Source: JBFGFG01 sp041627475
GTDB lineage: Bacteria > Actinomycetota > Nitriliruptoria > Nitriliruptorales > Nitriliruptoraceae
Reading direction: 5' to 3'
Assembly (NCBI GenBank): GCA_041627475.1
Contig: JBFKQZ010000043.1
Coordinates: 1 to 16,186, forward strand
DNA length: 16,186 nt
This document shows positions 9,775 through 15,301 of the stretch, piece after piece. The number at the start of each line of letters is the position of its first letter. Positions within the stretch are counted from its first letter, which is position 1. The position numbers were made by a program, and so were the translations under genes. The notes beneath the pieces are model-generated. The model was not told the origin of the DNA, searched no databases, and worked only from the letters and a program-made list of their open reading frames with translations.

Positions 9775-9799
9775 CTCCACGCACGAGACGTGCGCGGAG
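9775..9799 (+). terminator. Hairpin terminator after the P1 hydrolase
   Basis: CTCCACGCACG (9775-9785) pairs with CGTGCGCGGAG (9789-9799) with one A-C mismatch and the loop AGA. It lies 16 bases after the stop codon and has no T-tract. It probably ends the glmS-nnr-alr-hydrolase transcript before the next operon. Confidence 0.5.
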
Positions 9800-9843
9800 A
9801 GCGCCTCGGTGCCCGAGGAATGGGCCGGATCGACAGGCATCAG

Positions 9844-9849
9844 TAGGAT
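9844..9849 (+). promoter_or_regulatory. Possible -10 box for the UDG-tsaEB-rimI-tsaD operon
   Basis: TAGGAT fits TAnnnT and lies 45 bases before the GTG at 9889, which would give a leader of roughly 33 bases carrying the palindrome at 9873-9890. No housekeeping -35 is visible. GGAAT (9817-9821) resembles an ECF-sigma -35 but lacks a matching -10. Tentative. Confidence 0.3.
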
Positions 9850-9872
9850 CGCCGGCGTTCCAGCCCGTCTCG

Positions 9873-9890
9873 ACGTTGGGTTCCCAACGT
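9873..9890 (+). promoter_or_regulatory. Perfect palindrome over the UDG start codon
   Basis: ACGTTGGG (9873-9880), TT, then CCCAACGT (9883-9890) is an exact 8-base inverted repeat. A flanking TCGA on each side (9870-9873 and 9892-9895) could extend it with a 2-base bulge. The GTG at 9889-9891 lies in the right arm. As RNA it would hide the start codon; as DNA it could be an operator. It does not match the actinobacterial LexA box. Confidence 0.45.
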
Positions 9891-10539
9891 GTCGACCACG
9901 CACCTCCCGCTGCTCCGGCCGGGTGACCGTCCGACCGCCGTCGATCCCTCGATGCTGCGGTCGCCGAAGGCGTTCACCGAGGCCGTGACCTCGTGCCACC
10001 GCTGCCCGCTGGCCGACGACCGTCTGCAGGTCGTTCCCGGCTCGGGTTCGCCGGAGGCCGAGGTGCTGCTGCTCGGGGTCGCGCCGGGTCGGCAGGAGGA
10101 CGTCCAGGGCGAGCCGTTCGTCGGCGCGGCCGGCAACGTCATCGACAACGCGCTCGGTGCCGCCGGTGCGACCCGGGCCGACGTGCACCTCACCACGCTG
10201 GTGAAGTGCCACCCGACGGGTGACCGTGCCCCGACGCCGTTGGAGCTCGAGGCGTGCTTCCCCTGGCTGATGGAGCAGGTCGCGATGATCCGTCCGAAGG
10301 TGATCGTCACCCTCGGCCAGTTCCCGACGTCCGCCCTGCTGCGCCGGCACGTGCCCCTCGGACGCGTCGCTGGTCTGCACCTGAAGGTGTGGGACGACAT
10401 CACGCTGATCCCGACGCACGACCCGGTCGACGCCAGCCGCGGTGGCCCGACCGCCGCGACCGGCATCCGACGGCACGTTGCCGCGGCGCTCGCGGTCGCC
10501 GCTGCCGCGGACGGCACCGGTGTGCCCGTCACGGCCTGA
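9889..10539 (+). CDS. Uracil-DNA glycosylase, family 4-like, 4Fe-4S
   Basis: A 216-residue member of the UDG superfamily, which removes uracil from DNA. Four cysteines (Cys36, Cys39, Cys107, Cys123; CxxC-x67-C-x15-C) match the Fe-S ligand pattern of family 4. Motif A reads GVAPGRQED at 63-71, where GEAPG is usual, followed by QGEPFVGAAG. VKCHPTGDRAPTPLE and IRPKVIVTLG are also typical. The second motif is odd: THDPVDASR (His177) replaces the usual HPS/HPA-x-x-LR. The start is uncertain: GTG 9889 lies in a palindrome and lacks an SD, and ATG 9952 (residue 22) would also leave the cysteines intact. tsaE follows after 2 bases. Activity may differ from that of standard UDGs. Confidence 0.85.
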   Translation: MSTTHLPLLRPGDRPTAVDPSMLRSPKAFTEAVTSCHRCPLADDRLQVVPGSGSPEAEVLLLGVAPGRQEDVQGEPFVGAAGNVIDNALGAAGATRADVHLTTLVKCHPTGDRAPTPLELEACFPWLMEQVAMIRPKVIVTLGQFPTSALLRRHVPLGRVAGLHLKVWDDITLIPTHDPVDASRGGPTAATGIRRHVAAALAVAAAADGTGVPVTA

Positions 10540-10541
10540 CC

Positions 10542-11054
10542 GTGCCGCTGCAGCTCGTCTCGGGCTCCCCGGACGCGACCCGTCGCATCGGTGCCGTGCT
10601 CGCGTCGGCCCTGCTGCCCGGCGACGTCGTCGTGCTCGCGGGCGAGCTCGGCGCCGGCAAGACCTGCCTCGTCCAGGGCCTCGCGGCGGCACTCGGCCAC
10701 GACGGCCGCGTCACGTCGCCGACCTTCCTCCTCGCCCGTCGCCTCGACACCGAGCCGCCGGTCGTGCACGCGGACGCGTGGCGGCTGGACCGCGTGGGTG
10801 ACCTGCTGGACCTCGGTGACGAGCTGCTCGACGACGACGTGGTCACCGTGCTGGAGTGGGGCGACGCGGTCGCCGAGGTGCTGCCCGTCGACCGGGTCGA
10901 GCTGGACCTCGTCATCGACGGTGACCTGCTCGACGAGGCACCGATGGCCGCGGCGGACGCGTCGCGGACCATCACCCTGACCGGGCACGGCGCCTGGGTC
11001 GACCGGCTCGCCGCCCTGGCCGATGCCCTCCATGCCGCTGCCGAGGACGCCTGA
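10542..11054 (+). CDS. tsaE: tRNA t6A synthesis ATPase TsaE
   Basis: A 170-residue P-loop protein that binds the TsaB-TsaD pair and drives t6A37 tRNA modification through ATP hydrolysis. The Walker A motif GELGAGKT is at 34-41, followed by Cys42 where Thr is usual. The family motif SPTFLLARR follows, then VHADAWRLDR, which corresponds to the H-x-D-x-YRL motif with Trp in place of Tyr, and VTVLEWGD. The start is GTG 10542, 2 bases after the UDG stop; the stop shares one base with the tsaB ATG (TGATG). The tail is about 15-20 residues longer than in the E. coli protein. Position ahead of tsaB, rimI and tsaD confirms the assignment. Confidence 0.93.
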   Translation: MPLQLVSGSPDATRRIGAVLASALLPGDVVVLAGELGAGKTCLVQGLAAALGHDGRVTSPTFLLARRLDTEPPVVHADAWRLDRVGDLLDLGDELLDDDVVTVLEWGDAVAEVLPVDRVELDLVIDGDLLDEAPMAAADASRTITLTGHGAWVDRLAALADALHAAAEDA

Positions 11055-11782
11055 TGCTGCTGCTCGCCGTCGAGACCTCGACCGCCCGCTCGTCGGTCGC
11101 GCTGGCCACCGCTGACGGCGTCCTCGCTGCCGCCGAGCTCGGTCGCGACCGGCGCCACGGCGAGTTCGCCAGCCCGGCCATCGCCGAGCTGCTCCACCAC
11201 GCGGGTGTCGGCGTGACCGACCTCACCCACGTCGCTGCAGGGGTCGGTCCCGGGCTCTACACCGGGCTGCGCGTGGGGCTCGTGACGGCGTCGACGATCG
11301 CGGCGACCCACGAGCTGCCCTGTGTCGCCGTGGCCGGCCCCGATGCCGTCGCCCACCGGGTCCGGCACGCCGGACGCCGGATCGCCGTCGCGCTGGACGC
11401 CCGCCGCAAGGAGGTCTACCTCGCGGAGTACGAGCCGGGTGCCGACGGCGCCACGAGGACCGGTGACCTGGCCGTGGGCACCCCGGAGGAGGCTGCCCGC
11501 GCGCTGCTCGCCGACGACCGCCCGCTGCTGCTCGTCGGGGACGGGGCGGCTCCGGTGCTCGCGCGGCTCGAGGCGCTCGCTGCCACGCCGCTCGACGTGG
11601 CGGTCGGCGGTCCTGACACGGCCCAGCCCACGGCAGCGGACCTCGCGCTCGTGGCGCTCGCCCGCGTCGCGGACGGTGATGTCGGTGGTCCCGAGGTGCT
11701 CCGTCCGCTCTACCTGCGCGAGGCGGACGCCCGCATCGGGTGGGAGGAACGCGGGCGGCTGCGCGGAGGAGCGGCGTCCTGA
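11054..11782 (+). CDS. tsaB: t6A synthesis scaffold protein TsaB
   Basis: A 242-residue ASKHA-fold protein, the inactive paralogue and partner of TsaD in the threonylcarbamoyl-transfer complex. It begins MLLLAVETSTARSSVALA and has GVGPGLYTGLRVGLVTA around residues 63-79, the actinobacterial form of GPGSFTGLRIG. ALDARRKEVYLAEY and LRPLYLREADARIGWE near the end are also typical. It lacks the metal-binding histidines of TsaD, as expected. The ATG at 11054 overlaps the tsaE TGA by one base, and the stop overlaps the proposed rimI start, so this stretch is translated as a coupled series. Confidence 0.93.
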   Translation: MLLLAVETSTARSSVALATADGVLAAAELGRDRRHGEFASPAIAELLHHAGVGVTDLTHVAAGVGPGLYTGLRVGLVTASTIAATHELPCVAVAGPDAVAHRVRHAGRRIAVALDARRKEVYLAEYEPGADGATRTGDLAVGTPEEAARALLADDRPLLLVGDGAAPVLARLEALAATPLDVAVGGPDTAQPTAADLALVALARVADGDVGGPEVLRPLYLREADARIGWEERGRLRGGAAS

Positions 11783-12255
11783 CCGTCCTCCTCGCGCCGC
11801 TCACCGCCGACGACCTCGACGACGCCCGTGCCCTGGCCGTCCTCGCCGAGGTCGCCGTCGGCGGTGCCGAGCAGTGGGCACGCGACCTCCGGCACACCTC
11901 GACGATGCTGCTGGGGGCCTGGGAGGACGACCGGCTGGTCGGGGTGGCCACCGGGGTCGTCGCCGTGGACGACGCCGACGTCCACGTCGTGGTCGTGCAC
12001 CCCGACCACCGGCGGCGGGGGATCGGGCGGGCGCTGACGATCGCGCTCTGCCGCGCGTTCGTCGCGGTCGGTGCCGAACGCGTGCTGCTCGAGGTACGGG
12101 CCGGCAACGCCGCTGCCCTCGCGATGTACACGGCGCTCGGCTTCGTCGAGGTGGCGCGGCGCGGCTCCTACTACGGCGACGGCGACGACGCGCTCGTCCT
12201 CGCCCTCGATGCCGCTGCCGTCCCCCGTACCGTTACCGGCGACCCCAGGAGCTGA
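11779..12255 (+). CDS. rimI: Ribosomal-protein-S18-alanine N-acetyltransferase RimI
   Basis: A GNAT-fold acetyltransferase, assigned as RimI, which acetylates the N-terminal alanine of S18. The acetyl-CoA motif RRRGIG is at 78-83 after VVHPDH, then EVRAGNAAALAMYTALGF, typical of RimI. Position between tsaB and tsaD matches the actinobacterial order. The start is unusual: CTG 11779 gives (M)TVLLAPLTADDL, overlaps the tsaB stop as CTGA, and has GGAGGA (11765-11770) 8 bases upstream. The only in-frame standard start nearby is GTG 11740, which would add 13 residues (MGGTRAAARRSGV) unlike the family and has a poor SD. The product is 158 residues from CTG. Another protein substrate cannot be excluded. 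Confidence 0.88.
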   Translation: MTVLLAPLTADDLDDARALAVLAEVAVGGAEQWARDLRHTSTMLLGAWEDDRLVGVATGVVAVDDADVHVVVVHPDHRRRGIGRALTIALCRAFVAVGAERVLLEVRAGNAAALAMYTALGFVEVARRGSYYGDGDDALVLALDAAAVPRTVTGDPRS

Positions 12256-12257
12256 CC

Positions 12258-13292
12258 GTGCTCGTGCTCGGCATCGAGACGTCCTGTGACGAGACCGCCG
12301 TCGGTGTCGTCGAGGACCGCACGACCATGCGCGCGAACGTGATCGCCAGCCAGGTCGAGCTGCACGCGCCGTACGGCGGCGTCGTCCCCGAGGTCGCCGC
12401 CCGTGCCCACCTCGAGCAGCTCCAGCCGGTCATCGACCGGGCACTGGCCGACGCCGGCGTCACCACCGCCGACCTCGACGGCATCGCCGTCACGTCCGGA
12501 CCCGGCCTGGCGGGAGCCCTGCTGGTCGGTGTGGCCGGCGCCAAGGCGCTCTCGCTCGCCCTCGACACCCCGCTGGTCGGGGTCAACCACCTGCGTGCGC
12601 ACGTCGAGGCGTCGCAGCTGGAGTTCGGGCTCCTCGAGCCGCCACTGCTGAGCCTCATCGTCTCCGGTGGGCACACCTCGATCGTCGAGGTCGGTGTCGA
12701 CGGGACGTTCGACCAGCTCGGCGGGACGCTCGACGACGCCGCGGGGGAGGCGTTCGACAAGATCGCGCGGTTCCTCGGCCTGGGCTACCCGGGCGGACCG
12801 GTCATCGACCGCCTCGCGCAGGACGGCGACCCGACCGCCCACGACTACCCGCGCCCGATGCTGGACCAGCCCGGTCACGACGTCTCGCTGAGCGGCCTGA
12901 AGACGGCCGTGGTGCGCGACCTGCGACGGCTCGAGGCAGCGGGCCGTGACGTGGTGCTGCCCGACGTGGCGGCGTCGTTCCAGGAGGCGATCGTGGACGT
13001 GCTCGTGGCCCGCAGCGTGGCGGCCGCCACGACCCGCGAGGTGGGGACGGTCGTCCTGGCCGGTGGCGTCGCTGCCAACAGCCGTCTGCGGGCACGCATG
13101 GAGGCCGCGTGCGCCGAGCACGACGTCCGGCTGCTCGTCCCGTCCGTGCGGCTGTGCACCGACAACGGCGCGATGGTGGCGGCGGCCGGTGCGAACCGTC
13201 TCGCCGCCGGGCTGACGTCCCCGCTCGACCTGGACGCCGACCCCGGGCTCGGTCTCGCGGAGCCGACCCACGTGCAGGTCGTCGCGCGATGA
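12258..13292 (+). CDS. tsaD: tRNA N6-adenosine threonylcarbamoyltransferase TsaD
   Basis: A 344-residue catalytic subunit that transfers threonylcarbamoyl from TC-AMP to A37 of ANN-decoding tRNAs. It opens LVLGIETSCDETAVGVV. The metal-binding HLRAH is at 111-115, the same positions as in E. coli. SLIVSGGHTSIVEV, GEAFDKIARFLGLGYPGGP, SFQEAIVDVL, LAGGVAANSRLR and CTDNGAMVAAAG are all conserved. The start is GTG 12258, with AGGAG (12247-12251) 6 bases upstream and overlapping the rimI end. A second in-frame GTG at 12264 is less well placed. The stop overlaps the next ATG (ATGA). The required first enzyme, TsaC/Sua5, is not in this window. Confidence 0.96.
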   Translation: MLVLGIETSCDETAVGVVEDRTTMRANVIASQVELHAPYGGVVPEVAARAHLEQLQPVIDRALADAGVTTADLDGIAVTSGPGLAGALLVGVAGAKALSLALDTPLVGVNHLRAHVEASQLEFGLLEPPLLSLIVSGGHTSIVEVGVDGTFDQLGGTLDDAAGEAFDKIARFLGLGYPGGPVIDRLAQDGDPTAHDYPRPMLDQPGHDVSLSGLKTAVVRDLRRLEAAGRDVVLPDVAASFQEAIVDVLVARSVAAATTREVGTVVLAGGVAANSRLRARMEAACAEHDVRLLVPSVRLCTDNGAMVAAAGANRLAAGLTSPLDLDADPGLGLAEPTHVQVVAR

Positions 13293-14128
13293 GACGGCTG
13301 CGCTGGCGGACCGTGACGCCGGGGGAGGTCGCGACCGTCGTCGCGCGGCTCACCGGTCACCCGGACGAGCGGTCCGGGCCGGTCCGGCACATGTTCCTGC
13401 TGTCGGTGCTCGAGTCGTCGGGGCCCGGCGCCCTGCGGATCGCCACGCGCGGTGCCTCATGGGCGGTGGCGGTCGTGTTCCCCGGGCGGCTGGTCGTGCC
13501 GGCAGGTGACCCGCTGCTGCTCGAACGGCTGGGCGAGCCGACACGCGGGTGGCGCCTGCTCGTCGGGGACCGCCGCTCGGGCGACGCGATCCTCGCGGGG
13601 GCGGACCTCGCCAACACCAGCGTCCACGACCAGGAGTACCTGGTCGTCGACCCGGACCGGGTCCCCGACGAGGCCGAACTGCCCCCCGTCGAGGCCCGCC
13701 GCGCCACCCGGGACGACCTCCCCGCCCTCGCGCGCCTCGCAGTGCAGCTGCACGTCGAGGATCGCTACGGCCCCGACCCCGGCTGGCGCGGCCGTCGCGG
13801 CTACGAGCGCCGCATCGGTGAGTCCGTGGACCGGGGCCTGGTGTGGTGCCTCGGCCCCCCGGGCGCGCCCTGGGCGAAGCTGGAGCGGTCCGTGTCGTCG
13901 CGCCGCTGGGGCGTGCAGCTGTCCGGGATCGTGATCGACCCGGAGCACCGCGACCAGGGGATCGGCCGACGTCTCGTCGCCACGGCGGTCCGCGAGGCCC
14001 TCACGTACGGCGGCCGCGGCACCAACGTGACGCTCCACGTGCGCAGCGACAACGACCGGGCACTGCGTGCGTACGACGCCGCCGGCTTCGTGCGGTCCGA
14101 GGCATGGCGGGTCGCCGTCCGCCGCTGA
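13289..14128 (+). CDS. Two-domain GNAT acetyltransferase (DUF4081-like N-terminal domain)
   Basis: A 279-residue protein with a C-terminal GNAT domain at about 140-275. It shows the acetyl-CoA loop IDPEHRDQGIGRRLV (DQGIG at 222-226) and VRSDNDRALRAYDAAGF. Residues 1-130 resemble the DUF4081 domain found before GNAT domains in actinobacteria such as M. tuberculosis Rv2867c; this match is from memory. The conserved-looking segments are HPDERSGPVRHMFLLS and GRLVVPAGDP. The substrate is unknown. The ATG at 13289 overlaps the tsaD stop (ATGA), so it is the last gene of the operon. It converges on the bldD-like gene with a 17-base gap that holds no visible terminator. Confidence 0.8.
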   Translation: MRRLRWRTVTPGEVATVVARLTGHPDERSGPVRHMFLLSVLESSGPGALRIATRGASWAVAVVFPGRLVVPAGDPLLLERLGEPTRGWRLLVGDRRSGDAILAGADLANTSVHDQEYLVVDPDRVPDEAELPPVEARRATRDDLPALARLAVQLHVEDRYGPDPGWRGRRGYERRIGESVDRGLVWCLGPPGAPWAKLERSVSSRRWGVQLSGIVIDPEHRDQGIGRRLVATAVREALTYGGRGTNVTLHVRSDNDRALRAYDAAGFVRSEAWRVAVRR

Positions 14129-14145
14129 CCCGCAGTCCGAGCCGG

Positions 14146-14601
14146 CTACGGCAGCACGAGCTCCTGCTGGCGGAGTCGTTCGAGCAGGTCCTCGGCGTCA
14201 CCGCCATCAGCGGTGGCGACGGTCCGGATGTCCTCGACCCGCAGCGTGAGCATCCGGCCGTTGTAGTCGCCGCGTTCCTGTTGGATGCGGCGGACGTAGC
14301 GCAGCAGCGTCGTGAACTCGGGGCCGGCGTCCTCCAGTGCCTGCAGGTCGACGGTGACCTTGTCGCGGTCGTCGCTCGCGGTGGGGGTCGGCAGCAGGTG
14401 GCTCACGGGGACGTTGTAGAAGGCAGCCAGCTCCGACAGGCGAGCGACGGTCACGGCGCGGTCGCCGCGTTCGTACGAGCCGACGACGACGGCCTTCCAC
14501 ACGCCGTCGGACTGCTCCTCGACGTCGGCCAGGGTGAGACCCTGCATGGTCCGGACCGCGCGGAGGCGCGCCCCGAGCTCCTGCTGGTAGGTGTCGGCCA
14601 C
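14146..14601 (-). CDS. bldD: BldD-family HTH regulator, probable c-di-GMP-binding
   Basis: A 151-residue homologue of BldD, the Streptomyces developmental repressor that dimerises on DNA when bound to tetrameric c-di-GMP. The N-terminal XRE-type HTH (about 9-71) contains WKAVVVGSYERGDRAVTV at 35-52, almost identical to my recollection of BldD. The C-terminal domain has RGD at 110-112 and RVED at 121-124, exactly eight residues apart; Streptomyces uses RGD-x8-RQDD. So Gln and the first Asp are replaced by Val and Glu. The start is GTG 14601, with AGGAG (CTCCT on the plus strand at 14607-14611) 5 bases before it; upstream in-frame sequence to 14742 looks non-coding. It is divergent from groES. 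Confidence 0.88.
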   Translation of the reverse strand: MADTYQQELGARLRAVRTMQGLTLADVEEQSDGVWKAVVVGSYERGDRAVTVARLSELAAFYNVPVSHLLPTPTASDDRDKVTVDLQALEDAGPEFTTLLRYVRRIQQERGDYNGRMLTLRVEDIRTVATADGGDAEDLLERLRQQELVLP

Positions 14602-14632
14602 TGGTGCTCCTGCTGCTGCCCGACCTGTCGTC

Positions 14633-14652
14633 CGCAACACGTGCAGGTTGCG
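14633..14652. promoter_or_regulatory. Inverted repeat upstream of the bldD-like gene
   Basis: CGCAAC (14633-14638) and GTTGCG (14647-14652) flank ACGTGCAG; a CACGTG core spans 14638-14643. It lies 32 bases upstream of the GTG at 14601, a plausible operator site, perhaps for autoregulation, as is known for BldD. It does not clearly match the published BldD box as I remember it. Confidence 0.3.
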
Positions 14653-14671
14653 TCCGTCGTGCACGGATCGT

Positions 14672-14686
14672 GCCACGGGACGTGGC
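14672..14686. promoter_or_regulatory. Second inverted repeat in the bldD-groES divergent region
   Basis: GCCACG (14672-14677) and CGTGGC (14681-14686) flank GGA. Its centre is about 36 bases from that of the repeat at 14633-14652. I see no TAnnnT-type -10 on the minus strand between 14602 and 14740, so the bldD promoter itself is not located. Confidence 0.25.
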
Positions 14687-14731
14687 CGCGTGGGCCCGGT
14701 CGTGCGGCCGGTTCCGCTGTCCACAGGTGTG

Positions 14732-14758
14732 CTTGCACTCACCCGCCCCGAGTGCTAG
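14732..14758. promoter_or_regulatory. CIRCE operator 1 (HrcA-binding)
   Basis: CTTGCACTC (14732-14740), a 9-base spacer, then GAGTGCTAG (14750-14758). This closely matches the CIRCE consensus TTAGCACTC-N9-GAGTGCTAA, the binding site of the heat-shock repressor HrcA. Its arms overlap both hexamers of the groES promoter, so HrcA binding would block RNA polymerase directly. hrcA itself is not in the window. Confidence 0.92.
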
Positions 14759-14761
14759 CGT
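14733..14761 (+). promoter_or_regulatory. groES-groEL promoter
   Basis: TTGCAC (14733-14738) and TAGCGT (14756-14761) are 17 bases apart and fit a housekeeping-sigma promoter. Both hexamers lie largely inside CIRCE 1. Transcription would start near 14768, inside CIRCE 2, leaving a leader of about 124 bases before groES. Confidence 0.65.
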
Positions 14762-14763
14762 GA

Positions 14764-14790
14764 CTGGCACTCAGGGCTTGCGAGTGCCAA
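14764..14790. promoter_or_regulatory. CIRCE operator 2 (HrcA-binding)
   Basis: CTGGCACTC (14764-14772), a 9-base spacer, then GAGTGCCAA (14782-14790). The inner GCACTC and GAGTGC are exact; the outer bases are less perfect than in CIRCE 1. The two operators are 32 bases apart centre to centre, about three helical turns, so they lie on the same DNA face. This one covers the predicted start site and would also be transcribed. Confidence 0.88.
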
Positions 14791-14891
14791 GCCGGATCGC
14801 CGGCGCGGGACGTCGCGCCCCTGGGAGCACGATCCACCTGACGACAGCACGTGGACACGGTGTCCGCGTGCGCAACCAACTGGAGGGACCG

Positions 14892-15203
14892 ATGGCGACT
14901 GCCACGGCTGTCAACATCCGCCCGCTCGAGGACCGGGTCATCGTCACGCTCGACGACAAGAACGAGCAGACGACCGCATCCGGCCTCGTCATCCCGGACA
15001 CCGCCAAGGAGAAGCCCCAGCAGGGCACCGTCGTTGCGGTCGGCCCGGGCAAGCGCTCGGAGCAGACCGGCGAGGTCATCCCGCTGGACGTCGAGGAGGG
15101 CGCGACCGTCCTCTTCAGCAAGTACGGCGGCACCGAGGTCAAGGTCGAGGGCCAGGAGTACCTGATCCTCTCGGCCCGCGACATCCTCGCCGTCGTCGGC
15201 TGA
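14892..15203 (+). CDS. groES: Co-chaperonin GroES (Cpn10)
   Basis: A 103-residue GroES, the heptameric lid of the GroEL folding chamber. It has VNIRPLEDRVIVTL near the N-terminus, the mobile loop with EQTTASGLVIPDTAKEKPQQ, GTVVAVGPGKR, and the end KVEGQEYLILSARDILAVVG. The start ATG 14892 follows GGAGG (14882-14886) by 5 bases; in-frame sequence upstream to 14604 is promoter and leader DNA. Two CIRCE sites and a promoter precede it, so heat-shock derepression through HrcA is expected. groEL follows after 98 bases that contain two hairpins. tsaD-groES proximity is as in M. tuberculosis, but with the bldD-like gene inserted. Confidence 0.97.
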   Translation: MATATAVNIRPLEDRVIVTLDDKNEQTTASGLVIPDTAKEKPQQGTVVAVGPGKRSEQTGEVIPLDVEEGATVLFSKYGGTEVKVEGQEYLILSARDILAVVG

Positions 15204-15218
15204 CGACGCGCTGCGCGC

Positions 15219-15269
15219 CGGGGTCGTGGGAACGGCCCCGCCAGCACCCGCGACCGTGACCCGGTCGCG
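15219..15269 (+). promoter_or_regulatory. Two hairpins in the groES-groEL spacer
   Basis: CGGGGTCG (15219-15226) pairs with CGGCCCCG (15233-15240) with one G-U. CGCGACCG (15249-15256) pairs perfectly with CGGTCGCG (15262-15269) across TGACC. Such spacer stems could be RNA processing or partial-termination points that set the groES:groEL ratio. No internal promoter or CIRCE is seen here. Role inferred. Confidence 0.4.
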
Positions 15270-15301
15270 ACAAGACCACAACCAACAGGAGCCAGACACC
15301 A

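Noticed and set aside
9873..9890. A LexA/SOS box for the UDG gene.
   Set aside because: The palindrome ACGTTGGG-TT-CCCAACGT does not match the actinobacterial TCGAAC-N4-GTTCGA pattern.
14602..14891. A HAIR element (HspR site, CTTGAGT-N7-ACTCAAG) near groES.
   Set aside because: Only CIRCE-type repeats are present; no HAIR-like arms were found.
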